Source: Gonocerus acuteangulatus (lineage: Eukaryota; Arthropoda; Insecta; Hemiptera; Coreidae). From it: a stretch of 64,000 nucleotides of DNA. The notes beneath the pieces were generated by a model, which saw nothing but the letters and a program-made list of their open reading frames with translations, did no database searches and had not been told where the DNA came from. Below are positions 23,370-32,582 of this stretch, one piece after another. The first letter of the stretch is position 1; each line of letters opens with the position of its first letter. The position numbers were made by a program, and so were the translations under genes. The stretch is taken from assembly GCA_946811695.1 (NCBI GenBank), contig OX328132.1:94407534-94471533 (forward strand), in the 5' to 3' direction.

Positions 23370-23541
23370 GGGGAAGGTGTTGTACCTTTGACCACTTTGC
23401 CAAATTCCTCTTTGACTTGAATAATCCAAAGTAGGTTTTAGAAGCCCTCTAGTGAAGGAGAGATTTATAAAATGTTGCTACATGCCGCCATAGCCTCGGT
23501 TGTCAAAGGTACAATATGGTCAGGGGTACAACACCTTCCCC
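23370..23541. mobile_element. MITE with 24-bp TIRs and TA duplication
   Basis: A 172-bp element bounded by GGGGAAGGTGTTGTACC and its complement; 22 of 24 terminal bases pair by eye, and TA lies on both sides within a (TA)n tract. That is the Tc1/mariner pattern. Degraded relatives lie at 46105-46360 and 53238-53310. Confidence 0.6.
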
Positions 23542-23605
<64 letters not shown>

Positions 23606-23639
23606 TGTTCTTTTATCTAACTTCTTAATTGATTATTTT

Positions 23640-23880
23640 AAATCGTAATTATCAGTAAAATTAGTCTTTTCGTCAAAGGAGGTAAGAAAGTGAGAAACTT
23701 AATGATAATAGAGTTTTCGCAGGGTGATCGTTGTGGCGCCATAAACTTCCTTCTATTTGAGATTTTATTTTATATTTTTAACGAAAGATCAAAACCTACC
23801 AATAACGTATTTATCCCTTTACTAATAGAGATATGAACGGAACCGCGCTAAGATGACGCAGTTCCAACGTGTCGGACTTT
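23640..23880 (+). mobile_element. HINE subfamily C, 3' part
   Basis: It ends GGAACCGCGCTAAGATGACG, hairpin and CGGACTTTT. Its body (AAAATTAGTCTTTTCGTCAAA...CGAAAGATCAAAACCTACC) is shared with 25815-26097, and so is about 70 bp of sequence beyond the 3' end. Confidence 0.5.
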
Positions 23881-24029
23881 TGTTTTTGTTTTTTTCTTCA
23901 ATTGCGAGGTTTCCAAAATATCTCCCTCAAAAGCTGGATTTATTCGTTGAGCATGTTTATTCTTTTATTTTACGCTTTTCCGATACAAACTTTTCCAATC
24001 AAATAGCACAACATACAAGGGTTTACTCG

Positions 24030-24300
24030 ATCAGAAGGTATGCCCAAAATGGCGCCGGCCGGTCACCACGCAGTACTATCGCAGCTTTCCTCTCCTCACC
24101 CACCCCCTACACCCTTTCGTCCAGTATTGCCAACGAAATCGGCGCGCCGACTGAATAGGCTCGGCGGCGGCAGCGCCACTCAAATCCCGGGGCGGCGCGC
24201 ATGTCTACTTAGAGGTGCCTCAAAGCGGTCGGAGCAGCGAGCGAGGGCAGCCCCCACTACATATCCTCTAATCCGTAGCAGCTTATTGGACTTGACTATA
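24030..24300 (+). promoter_or_regulatory. CpG-rich island with a YY1-like site, possible LINE 5' UTR
   Basis: A sharply GC- and CpG-rich block in AT-rich DNA. It contains CCAAAATGGCGCC, which fits the YY1 core AANATGGC. It lies upstream of the LINE ORF1-like relic at 24592, so it may be that element's 5' UTR promoter; a host promoter is the alternative. Confidence 0.3.
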
Positions 24301-24338
24301 ACAGTCAGTCTTTACAAAAACTTGACAACAAGAAGGTT

Positions 24339-24530
24339 GGGGTCTCCCGTGGTCTAATGGTTATCGCCTTGGATTCATAAGCGGGAGATGGTGGGTTCGA
24401 TCCCCACCTCCGGCAGGAATTTTCTCATCTCATGGCTCGTTGGGAAAATTCCTCGCTGTACCCTGGATGTCGGCGCTAATGACCTAGAAGTAGATGCGCC
24501 GTAAAAAAACAAAAAAAAACAAAAAAAAAA
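24339..24530 (+). mobile_element. tRNA-derived SINE, family 1, complete with TSD
   Basis: A tRNA-like head (GTGGTCTAATGGTTATCGCC; box B GGTTCGATCCC) followed by a body with TTTTCTCATCTCATGGCTCG and GATGTCGGCGCTAATGACC, ending in an A-rich tail. The 12-bp AACAAGAAGGTT is duplicated at 24327-24338 and 24531-24542. The acceptor ends do not pair, so it is not a working tRNA gene. This is the family into which the Polinton inserted. Confidence 0.8.
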
Positions 24531-24591
24531 AACAAGAAGGTTATAGGGATTGCACTCCTATTTATTAAGTACGTAACCTTTAGTAAGCAAA

Positions 24592-25840
24592 ATGAGAGTT
24601 AGCAATGAAGACATAATGAGGGCTATCAATGATATGAATGAAAACCTTGCAAAAAATAATGCAATAAATGCTGAACTTATTAAAGAACTTAATTCTATAA
24701 AAAAAAAAGCTTGTGCTTCCCTCGTAGAAAAAAACCGAGAGGCTGGAACAGGATGTAAATTTCTCGTAACGCCAGCTCAGAAAAAATAACTTCGTTATTT
24801 ATAATATCCCACCTACAGAAAATGAAAATTCATTAGCAAAGTTTTAAACGAAGTAAATATAAGTCTTCCTGATTACGGTGTAAATAATTGTTATAGATTA
24901 GGAAAGGGGCCTATATTAGTGTCATTAAATAGCTACATTCTTAAACAGGAAATATTTAAACAGAAAGCAATACTAAAGAGTAAAAACATTTCCATTAATC
25001 ATGATAAAACTCTAGAGGAAAGGGAAGAAGGCAAGAAAATACACTCATATCTTCTAAACCTTCGGAATATAGATCAAAATGTGTCTTACAGGAAAGGATT
25101 CTTTAAAAAGAGGTTCATTCTATCGACTGAATGAAGTGAGTCTATTCTTAAAGAACAGGACTCGGACACTTCAAATCTTTTCGCATCAATCACAGGACAA
25201 GGGCGAACAATCAAATATATCTCTCGAAGAACAAACTAATAAAAAAAGAAAAACTAATGAAAAATTAGATAAATTCAGATTTCGTCCTCGATGTTCATCA
25301 GATACATCAAAGGATCAAATTCCTTCCTGTCAACTTAGCTGCCACTCACTGCAATCGTCGCCTCAGAAATTATAACTTAAACTGATCTTTTGCAATATTA
25401 ATGGGTTTAAAAGTCTACTAAATTTTACTAGTAATGAATGTGAAGCTATCAGAAGAAATTTAGTATTATGTTTTGTAGAGTCATGGCTTATAGAAGATAA
25501 TGTCGTCCTTCCCCCCTGGCTGTACGACTACACCCCATACAGTAGTAATGGAATAAAATTAAATCAAACTGGCCGAGCTAGTGGATGTCTGTTAACACTA
25601 ATCCATAATTCACTTTCTTCAAAAGTTGCTGAGTTGTTCAAAAATCTTTATTGAATATTTAACACAATAAATATAGAAACTATGTACTCTAATAGTTCTA
25701 GGGAACATATACTTCCCCCCTTCATGTGACCTTGAGAACTGTCTTAAAGAGTTATGTGACTTGGTCTCTAACATCTTTATCAGCTATCCTAACGCGTGCT
25801 TAATTTTAAATGGCGACTACTAGAGTCTTTTAGTAAAAGA
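24592..25840 (+). pseudogene. LINE relic: ORF1-like region and start of endonuclease
   Basis: The reading NDMNENLAKNN...ELIKELNSIKKK is a coiled coil. It is followed, across frame breaks, by VIYNIPPTENENS, VNNCYRLGKGPILVSLNSY, FKQKAILKSKNISIN and a YRKGFFKKRFIL end, the pattern of the RNA-binding domain in LINE ORF1 proteins. From about 25380 the reading LIFCNINGFKSLLN...CFVESWLIEDNVVLPP resembles the N-terminus of the apurinic-type endonuclease. Several frameshifts and stops are present and no RT follows, so it is a dead, truncated copy. Confidence 0.5.
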
Positions 25841-26097
25841 AGGCATGAAAATGAGAAATTTATTGATAATAGTGTTTTCGCATGACGAACGTTGAGAAGA
25901 CGGGAGAGTCATACGCTTACGATACTGTCAGTTTCTCGTTATGTTGCCTTAAATTTCCTTCTGTTTGAGATTTTATATTATATTTTTACCGAAAGATCAA
26001 ACCCTACCAATAACTGTTTCTATTCCTTTACTAATAACACTAGGGTTATGCACGGAAACGCGCTAAGATGACGCAGTTCCTGCGAGTTGGATTTTTG
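25815..26097 (+). mobile_element. HINE subfamily C, 3' part (second copy)
   Basis: It ends AACGCGCTAAGATGACGCAG, hairpin and TTGGATTTTTG, matching the copy at 23640-23880 including the sequence beyond its 3' end (GCGAGGTTTCCAAAATAT). Confidence 0.5.
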
Positions 26098-26171
26098 TTA
26101 TTGTTCTTTTCAATAGCGAGGTTTCCAAAATATTTCCAACAAAAGCTGGATTAATTTTTTGAGTTCACGTC

Positions 26172-26244
26172 ACGGTCTCCCCGTGGTTCGGTGGGTTCGA
26201 TTCCGACCGGCTGCAGGAATTTTCTCATCTCCCGGCTCGTTGGG
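26172..26244 (+). mobile_element. SINE family 1, left part, interrupted by the Polinton
   Basis: GGTCTCCCCGTGGTTCGGTGGG and the body TTTTCTCATCTCCCGGCTCG match the SINE at 24339 with an internal deletion in the tRNA head. It ends with GTTGGG (26239-26244), which is repeated at 42516-42521, where the SINE resumes. Confidence 0.75.
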
Positions 26245-26936
26245 AGTAGATGTAAAGTAGGGTTTCTGGCGCAGTCTTCAAAATTCCCTATTTCCCCGAA
26301 AAAACCTGATCATCGATTTTTGTAGGATTTTTCATTTTTATCTCAAACATCTAATTTTTTTAAAAAATATACATTTTCTAACATATTTCTTTAAAACCTA
26401 ACAAATAAAAAAAAATACATATTTTTAACATATTTCTTTAAAACGATACAAAAATTGGGATCACCCACAAAAAGTAAAAATATTATATAATTAATTTAAT
26501 TATTATTTCCATTTGTTATACACGTTTAATCATCAATATCACTTTCAGATTTCTTAGATTTAGATCTATTTTCATTTTTATTTTCTCGGAAGTCAATAAT
26601 ATGAATTTTCTTCCCATCATTTAATTCTTTTAAACCGTCATAAACGAATAATAGTTTCTGTGAATTTAATTGTTGAATATCTTTTTTATTTAATTTGTCA
26701 ATAAATCTATCTGGTAGAAAAACTTGAAATTTATCTTCCTTATCTTTTAACGTAACAACTATACGTTTTCCAAATTTTGTATTAATTTCTTTAAATTCTT
26801 TAATTGAATAAGATTGACCACATTCCAATTCTGTTAGTTTCTTTATTGGAGTATTTTGACATTGACCAACTCGTTGGATCTTTTTTAATACTTCCATTTA
26901 TTAGAAATGAAATTTATCAAATAAAATTAATCAATT
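26245..26936 (+). repeat. Polinton left TIR
   Basis: About 692 bp, the reverse complement of 41824-42515 with few differences. The repeat ends just upstream of the start codon of the small gene it contains (last shared bases AAATTAATCAATT). Confidence 0.88.
26526..26897 (-). CDS. TIR-encoded small protein, OB-fold-like (left copy)
   Basis: A 123-aa protein lying wholly inside the TIR and so present twice in the element. Residues about 23-65 (LECGQSYSIKEFKEINTKFG, then KRIVVTLKDKEDKFQVFLP) and the later KLLFVYDGLKELNDGKKIHI fit the alternating strands of an OB-fold, as in single-stranded DNA-binding proteins. The C-terminus is charged and ends in an acidic SESDIDD tail, a feature of many ssDNA-binding proteins. 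A role coating displaced strands during protein-primed replication is my inference. It differs from the right copy at about five residues (EINTK/ESITK, FQVF/FQVY, FIDK/FNDK). The start lies in the TAATAAATGG context shared by other genes here. Confidence 0.6.
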   Translation of the reverse strand: MEVLKKIQRVGQCQNTPIKKLTELECGQSYSIKEFKEINTKFGKRIVVTLKDKEDKFQVFLPDRFIDKLNKKDIQQLNSQKLLFVYDGLKELNDGKKIHIIDFRENKNENRSKSKKSESDIDD

Positions 26937-27032
26937 CAATTCTATACTCTTTACATGTTAAGAAGTAAGATATATTCTTACTTCTTTAACATTTAAAGAT
27001 ATTAATTTATAAGATTCTTATTTAAAATTTAT

Positions 27033-30000
27033 TTAAATATTTTTATAATGTCCTAATGCTCTAGTATGGATTCCATCTTCTAAAATATAACGTTTATCAT
27101 CATCTGGTGATAAAGCTTTTTTATTAACTTGAATTGAATATATCTCATGTTTATAACTCCTGATTTGATTCATTGTTCTATAATGAACTCTTTTATTGAA
27201 TAAACAATCTTTATAATCTTCAAATGATATTTTCTTATTTACAACACATTTCTTAATACCTTTTGATTTCTTACAAATAGATATCTCATTTTTATGAGAA
27301 TACATTTTAGATCTTAATCCAATAAATTCTGTCATAATAACTCCATTATTTTCATCTTTCATTTTACCTAATACTTTCTTATTTACTCTAGGTATATTGA
27401 ATCTGTTATCAACAGGAAAATCTGAAGTATCGAACAGATCAATCATTTTTTTCATGTCTTCATAAAAATCGTCTGTTTTAATATTATATATAAGACTGTC
27501 TGTGTCCATGTACATTAATTTAAGATCATTTCCATATTTCCGTTTCATAGTATTGTAATGAAAATCGTACATTAAATGTTTCGATAAATCTAGAATACTC
27601 ATTCCTACATAAATCGGTTTATTAAATTTAACTTTTGTTTTGTTCATATGAATTGCTGATAGATTTTCATCAAATATTGTTCTTCCTTTAAAATTTGGTT
27701 TTGATATTAATTTCTCAACTTTCCCATAATTATTACACAATTTCACATCAATTCGTTTTCTTATATTTTCCATAGTTTTTCCAAACACTGAATTATTCAT
27801 TAATTTATAGAAATCTTTTTCAAAATCATTTACAGCTCTAGTTCTCATTTTCGTATTGAGATCAATATATTTTTGTAACCAATTCGATTGTTTAAATTCT
27901 AATACCCTATGAACTTTTTTTAGCTTTAATCCCATATCCAAACATTGTTTTAAATTTCTGTAATGAATCACATATTTTTCTTTATCAAATAATGTCGTTA
28001 ATAATTTTACATGTTTTGAATTACCTGGTATTCCATTTTCTGGAGCTAGAGGTAAATCAGAATGATCATCATGTAACTCTTTTGGATATTCAAGATCAAC
28101 TTCTAGTATATAACCTTTCTCTGAATCATCATCTAAATTTTCCATTTCTTCTGGTTTTATCCATTTAAATCCTCCATAAGGTAAATATTGACTCATCGCC
28201 CAACCATATAAATTATTTGCATCTAAATACATTAAATAACTAGATGGTAGATTTTTATCATATTTTTTCATATATTTATTATTTGCTTTAGAATATCTAT
28301 TACAACATTGAGATATTCCACCACGAGTTCCTTTTTCCAACATCAAAATCATATCATAATCACTTAATAATTCCAACTCGATTTCTGTCGTTTTTAACAT
28401 TGCATCCCAAGATAATCCTGGAGCTGTAAAATACCAAGCTGGATCAAGTTTATAAGTTTTTAAACAGACATCTCTAAAATTTTCAAATATATCAGACAAT
28501 ATTAAAACATCTGATTTAACATATAAATCTGAATACTCTCCTAAATTTCTAATTTCAAATGTTTTCCATACTTTTTTCGCATGTTTATAATCGTTTTCAG
28601 AAATATCACAATCATTCAATTTACTATAAAATTCTTCGATTTGAGGTAATTTTGACTCTTCAAATTTTTCTTCTGAATCCATGTAATCATAAGGATACAC
28701 ACCTTTTCTCGTAATTAAATCTAATTTTTCATCTTTATAATATTTACTGGTTTCTCTAAACATAGATTTCAAGAATTTATATTTTTCTAACTTGTTACCT
28801 TTCATTTCTTCAGGAATTTTTCTTAAGTTCGTAGATAATGAATCTAAACTCGAAGCCATAAATCTGAATGAATCAACAAATCTAATTTCTAATTTATCAA
28901 CTTTCTGTGTGAATGAAATATATTTTTCTTCAGTATTTGGAATTACCTCAATATTTTCTTTAAATTTCCCCATCGCTTTAACAAATAGATGTGCATCATA
29001 TCCAGATAAATTATGAATGAATACTGGAACAAAGGAAGGATTTTTATAATTCAAATTACAAATTTCATGAGCCGGACCTCGATATTTTCCAGTTAAATGA
29101 TCATGATCTCTTACCTTTTTTCCTAATAACCCAATAGGTTTTTCCCCATATTTCTTATAATTATTCCATGTTATAATATCCTTTTCACATATATGACAAA
29201 TATCAGTTTTCTGAAAATGTTTTTCTTCTTCAAAAGTCATTTCCAACGGTTTAATTTCTTCATAAATCTTTTGAATATTTTTAACTTCCTCATGAATCAT
29301 TTCTACAAATTTATCAGTACAATCAGATCCTCTATATACTACAGGTTGTTTGTAATCATAATTTTGATATTTTATATAATAACAAAAACTATTCGGTTCA
29401 TGTTTTTGATATTTCATAGTATAAGAACCTGATGAATCAGGTTGACAATTATCAATTTTTTTAGTTAAACATTCAAAATCTGCATATATTACGAAAGGAA
29501 CTCTTAACGATCTGTTATAATTTTTGAAATTTAAATATTCACCTTTTTTCGGCATTTCAATTTTTACCGCCGTTTTAGTTTTACAATCAAGTTCATGATT
29601 TTCTAATTTTTCAGCTGAATAATAATATCTTAAACATCTTTCACATGGATAAATTTTTACTTTCATATTTGTTAGTTGTGTTTTGATCAATCGAGAAAGA
29701 TCTTTAATCCAACAGTAATGATCATTTTCATTATCTTTAATATAAAATAAATTTACATGTTTATCTAATTTATGTTTTGTAATTCTTAAAGGATGAACAG
29801 ATTCTTCATACCCATATACATTTATAGATATATCGTTTTGTTTTTCAAATTTACTAATATCTTTAAAGGAAACTGGGAAGTTGATTCCATCAAAATTTAA
29901 TTCATCTTTATACATTTCATATTTTGTAACTCTTTGAGGATCCTTGTCTACTGGATGTAATGCTGATAGAACTGACCACATAAAACATTTATTATCATTA

Positions 30001-31031
30001 TTTTTTACATTAATAATTGCTTTTTTAGATTTTATTTTTTCTGGTAAATCGATATATGAAGAACCTCTCAATGGATTATATTTATTGATTCGAAGTTCTA
30101 AATAATCAATACTTACTAACTCCCATCCTGAACCATTTTTTTCAAAATCATCCATTTCTTTTATCAATTTCTCAATAGCACTATCATAAAATGTATTTAG
30201 ATCTGAAGATTGTAATATGATTTCATTTTTAGTTTTAAATGAAAATTCTTCCAGAAAATAGTGTGCTCCACCAAACCATTTTTCTCCCCCCCTTTTTTTA
30301 AAGGTAAGGAAAAATTTAAGATTAACTTTCAAATCCATATTTTTTACATTTTCAGTTATCTTATCGATTATTATATTTCTTTTATCTTCCAAGAATTCTC
30401 TCGGATGAAAAAATCCTTCCATATTCCTAACTGTATAGGTTTTTAATCTTGATTCATAAGCTGTTTCAATTTCCTGAATTTCTTGTTCATCATTAATGTT
30501 TACTTTCTTGTGTGCTAAAGATTCAATATGTTTCTCTTTATATGATTTTTTATAATATTTATTACAATCATCACATTTGATTTGTTTTTCCCTAGGAGGT
30601 TTAGGTTTTGAAAATAAACTTGGATGGAAATTGAATTCATTTATTGATGTTTTTTTGGATTGATTTATCGATTTTTTAATGGATTCATTTATTAATCTCT
30701 TTCGGTTTTTCTTTCTTTTTTCATCATTAGTGATCAACTTAATAAGATCAGATTTATTCTTTAATTTTGAAAATCCTTTAATATTACGTGATCTACAATA
30801 ATCTTGTAATTGTTTCATCGTCCATAATTCAAAGTTTTTATCAGGTTTTGGTCTAGAAAACAAACTAGAATCAAAATTGAATTCATTTATAAATTTCTTT
30901 TTCTCTATTTCATCAATAATATGATTTATAAGTTCATCTTTCTTATTATATTTAAAATATCCTTTAATATTGTGAGATTTACAGTAATCTCGAAGGTTTT
31001 TGAGAGTTTGACTTCTCAGTTGGTTCTCCAT
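27033..31031 (-). CDS. POLB: Protein-primed family B DNA polymerase
   Basis: A 1332-aa replicative polymerase of the protein-primed B family, the defining Polinton gene. Exonuclease motifs are at about residue 518 (YADFECL), 675 (HNLSGYDAH) and 839 (YVKSDVLILSD). Polymerase motif A is at about 935 (YLDANNLYG), motif B at about 1080 (KLMNNSVFGKT) and motif C at about 1176 (YMDTDSL). The N-terminus holds two SAP-like repeats (about 9-40 and 67-97), a C2H2-like finger (CDDCNKYY, about 152), a cysteine-containing block DNKCFMWSVLSALHP (about 348), another finger (CERCLRYY, about 465) and a CHIC...RDHDHLTGKYRG segment (about 610-645) that looks like an HNH/endonuclease-VII fold. All catalytic residues are present, so it is probably functional. 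The start is in a TAATAAATGG context. Confidence 0.93.
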   Translation of the reverse strand: MENQLRSQTLKNLRDYCKSHNIKGYFKYNKKDELINHIIDEIEKKKFINEFNFDSSLFSRPKPDKNFELWTMKQLQDYCRSRNIKGFSKLKNKSDLIKLITNDEKRKKNRKRLINESIKKSINQSKKTSINEFNFHPSLFSKPKPPREKQIKCDDCNKYYKKSYKEKHIESLAHKKVNINDEQEIQEIETAYESRLKTYTVRNMEGFFHPREFLEDKRNIIIDKITENVKNMDLKVNLKFFLTFKKRGGEKWFGGAHYFLEEFSFKTKNEIILQSSDLNTFYDSAIEKLIKEMDDFEKNGSGWELVSIDYLELRINKYNPLRGSSYIDLPEKIKSKKAIINVKNNDNKCFMWSVLSALHPVDKDPQRVTKYEMYKDELNFDGINFPVSFKDISKFEKQNDISINVYGYEESVHPLRITKHKLDKHVNLFYIKDNENDHYCWIKDLSRLIKTQLTNMKVKIYPCERCLRYYYSAEKLENHELDCKTKTAVKIEMPKKGEYLNFKNYNRSLRVPFVIYADFECLTKKIDNCQPDSSGSYTMKYQKHEPNSFCYYIKYQNYDYKQPVVYRGSDCTDKFVEMIHEEVKNIQKIYEEIKPLEMTFEEEKHFQKTDICHICEKDIITWNNYKKYGEKPIGLLGKKVRDHDHLTGKYRGPAHEICNLNYKNPSFVPVFIHNLSGYDAHLFVKAMGKFKENIEVIPNTEEKYISFTQKVDKLEIRFVDSFRFMASSLDSLSTNLRKIPEEMKGNKLEKYKFLKSMFRETSKYYKDEKLDLITRKGVYPYDYMDSEEKFEESKLPQIEEFYSKLNDCDISENDYKHAKKVWKTFEIRNLGEYSDLYVKSDVLILSDIFENFRDVCLKTYKLDPAWYFTAPGLSWDAMLKTTEIELELLSDYDMILMLEKGTRGGISQCCNRYSKANNKYMKKYDKNLPSSYLMYLDANNLYGWAMSQYLPYGGFKWIKPEEMENLDDDSEKGYILEVDLEYPKELHDDHSDLPLAPENGIPGNSKHVKLLTTLFDKEKYVIHYRNLKQCLDMGLKLKKVHRVLEFKQSNWLQKYIDLNTKMRTRAVNDFEKDFYKLMNNSVFGKTMENIRKRIDVKLCNNYGKVEKLISKPNFKGRTIFDENLSAIHMNKTKVKFNKPIYVGMSILDLSKHLMYDFHYNTMKRKYGNDLKLMYMDTDSLIYNIKTDDFYEDMKKMIDLFDTSDFPVDNRFNIPRVNKKVLGKMKDENNGVIMTEFIGLRSKMYSHKNEISICKKSKGIKKCVVNKKISFEDYKDCLFNKRVHYRTMNQIRSYKHEIYSIQVNKKALSPDDDKRYILEDGIHTRALGHYKNI

Positions 31032-31090
31032 TTATTAGAAATGAACTTTTTAAATCCTGCAAATTTTTCCATCCTAGAAAATAATTAAAA

Positions 31091-31507
31091 TTATTTAATA
31101 TTTCTAAATTGATTCAAAATATATTCTCTAAATTCATTTTTCTTTTCAATTATCTCAAATGGTCTCATCTCTAAAAATTCATTCCACAATTCTTCATTTC
31201 TTTTAGATTTTCTTATTCGAACATTATGTTTAATTTCTAATAGATCTGCAATTTTTGCAATAAAAAATTTATATGGTAGGGCTTTTCGTTTATAATTTTC
31301 ATTAAAAACTTCAAACACTTCTTCAATTTTAATTCTATCTTCGGGTTCATCTATTAACTGTAATAAATGTTCATGAAAATATCTCTGTCTATATTTAAAA
31401 TTATTATGAGGATTTCTTGTTGGTGGATAACAACTATAACAACGATTATCTAATACCGATTGTTTACAACAGATCTGACAAAATTCGAAAGGTTCTAATT
31501 CCTCCAT
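31091..31507 (-). CDS. Zinc-ribbon protein, paralogue of the next gene
   Basis: A 138-aa protein with an N-terminal zinc ribbon (CQICCKQSVLDNRCYSC: two CxxC pairs) and a helical C-terminal domain (IKIEEVFEVFNENYKRKALP, then YKFFIAKIADLLEIKHNVRI). The same two-part domain forms the C-terminal half of the 237-aa neighbour, so the pair arose by duplication. The layout (ribbon, then a helical domain ending in a conserved basic segment) recalls the VLTF-3-like late transcription factors of large DNA viruses, but this similarity is from memory and weak. It lies between polymerase and capsid genes, all on the minus strand, with TAATAAATGG at its start. Confidence 0.6.
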   Translation of the reverse strand: MEELEPFEFCQICCKQSVLDNRCYSCYPPTRNPHNNFKYRQRYFHEHLLQLIDEPEDRIKIEEVFEVFNENYKRKALPYKFFIAKIADLLEIKHNVRIRKSKRNEELWNEFLEMRPFEIIEKKNEFREYILNQFRNIK

Positions 31508-31574
31508 TTATTAGGAACGAACTTTTTTAGATCTTACAAAATTTTACATCATCATTTGTTTTAAAATATACTCT

Positions 31575-32288
31575 CTAATAGATTAATTTATATTCAAAGT
31601 TATTCCATATTTTCACCATTCTCTTAGTTTCCTTAATTTCAATATTATTTCCTACTTTTAAATAATCTGCAATCTTTTTTACTAAATATTTATAAGGTAT
31701 ATATTTACCTCTATAATTATTAATAAAAGTTTCAAATATTTTTTCAATTTCAACCTTATCATTAACATTTTCTATTAAATTATTCAATTTTTTACGAAAT
31801 CTATTTATTCTATACGATTTACGATTATATTTACCTATTTTAATGTCTGTTACACAATTATAACAATTATTATTTAATACACTATACCTTCCACATATAC
31901 TACACATTTCCATTTCTCCATGATCCAAATTTTCATCTATAAAGTTTCCTTCTGTATCTGAATTTTTTAAATCGTCTCCATAAACTGAAGTTAATTCAAA
32001 TTCGTCTTCGTAATGTGGAGGTAATTTAAATTCTTCCATAGATTCTTTTTCTTCTAATAACTTAATTAAAACAGATTTCTTCATGTTATAATAATTTTTT
32101 ATTTTATACTGACTTCCCAAACGTCTTAATTCAACTATTTTTTTATCACTTAATTTTTCTTTAGTTTTAGATTTTTCTAATATTAAATCAATTAATGATT
32201 GTTTTCTCAGTTTAGAATAACCCTGATATTTATTTTCTTTACATATTTTTTGTAAATCTTTAACTGTCTTATTTTTCAGGTCTTCCAT
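31575..32288 (-). CDS. SAP-domain zinc-ribbon protein
   Basis: A 237-aa protein. Two SAP-like helix-turn-helix repeats lie at the N-terminus (KTVKDLQKICKENKYQGYSK, about 5-35, and KKIVELRRLGSQYKIKNYYN, about 48-75), similar to those of the polymerase. An acidic linker is followed by the ribbon CSICGRYSVLNNNCYNC and a helical domain (VEIEKIFETFINNYRGKYIP, YLVKKIADYLKVGNNIEI) shared with the 138-aa neighbour. SAP domains bind DNA, so a role in transcription or DNA packaging is plausible; late transcription factor is a tentative guess. The start is TAAATAAATGG, a one-base variant of the shared context. Confidence 0.6.
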   Translation of the reverse strand: MEDLKNKTVKDLQKICKENKYQGYSKLRKQSLIDLILEKSKTKEKLSDKKIVELRRLGSQYKIKNYYNMKKSVLIKLLEEKESMEEFKLPPHYEDEFELTSVYGDDLKNSDTEGNFIDENLDHGEMEMCSICGRYSVLNNNCYNCVTDIKIGKYNRKSYRINRFRKKLNNLIENVNDKVEIEKIFETFINNYRGKYIPYKYLVKKIADYLKVGNNIEIKETKRMVKIWNNFEYKLIY

Positions 32289-32323
32289 TTATTTAGAAAT
32301 AATTTTTATCAATATAAAATTTA

Positions 32324-32467
32324 TCATCGAAATATTTTGTTAAATATCTTTTCAAACTCGAATATTCTCATTTTAAACCTCTGATTATTGATTAAATTAA
32401 AATTAATTCTACATTCATAAGGTATTTCATAAATAGTTACAAGATCATTAAATCTTACCTTCTTCAT
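32324..32467 (-). CDS. 47-aa protein with a PP1-docking-type motif
   Basis: A short ORF between two larger minus-strand genes, with start context ATAAATGAAG. It begins MKKVRFNDLVTIYEIP and later has NNQRFKMRIFEFEK. KVRF fits the RVxF consensus for docking to protein phosphatase 1, and a following RF-x-x-RI helix is the arrangement seen in cellular and viral proteins of the PPP1R15/GADD34 type that direct PP1 to eIF2-alpha. The spacing is compressed, and the motif is short enough to occur by chance. Function is inference; the ORF itself fits the tight gene packing and strand of its neighbours. Confidence 0.45.
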   Translation of the reverse strand: MKKVRFNDLVTIYEIPYECRINFNLINNQRFKMRIFEFEKIFNKIFR

Positions 32468-32517
32468 TTATAGTTTTAAAAAATTCTATATTTATATTCA
32501 AATTCTTCAAAAACAAG

Positions 32518-32538
32518 GGGGTCGTGATTTCCGACCCC
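32518..32538 (-). terminator. Hairpin downstream of the PLA2-domain gene
   Basis: GGGGTCG and CGACCCC pair perfectly around a 7-nt loop. On the minus strand it lies about 45 bp past the stop of the 32583-34046 gene and is followed by CTTGTTTTTG. It is GC-rich in AT-rich DNA, so a transcript-end or processing signal is possible. Confidence 0.4.
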
Positions 32539-32582
32539 TTTGAAATTTTTGCAGGTTGATAAAAAGTTAATATAAATTGTTT

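Noticed and set aside
24040..24357. 105-aa proline/arginine-rich protein
   Set aside because: A GC-rich region opens frames by chance and the frame ends in the SINE head.
24339..24412. tRNA gene
   Set aside because: Box A and B are present but the acceptor arms do not pair and a SINE body with A-tail and target duplication follows; the same holds for 49611-49683 and 19934-20006.
28792..30446. Plus-strand open frames within 27033-31031
   Set aside because: They are antisense shadows of the polymerase gene.
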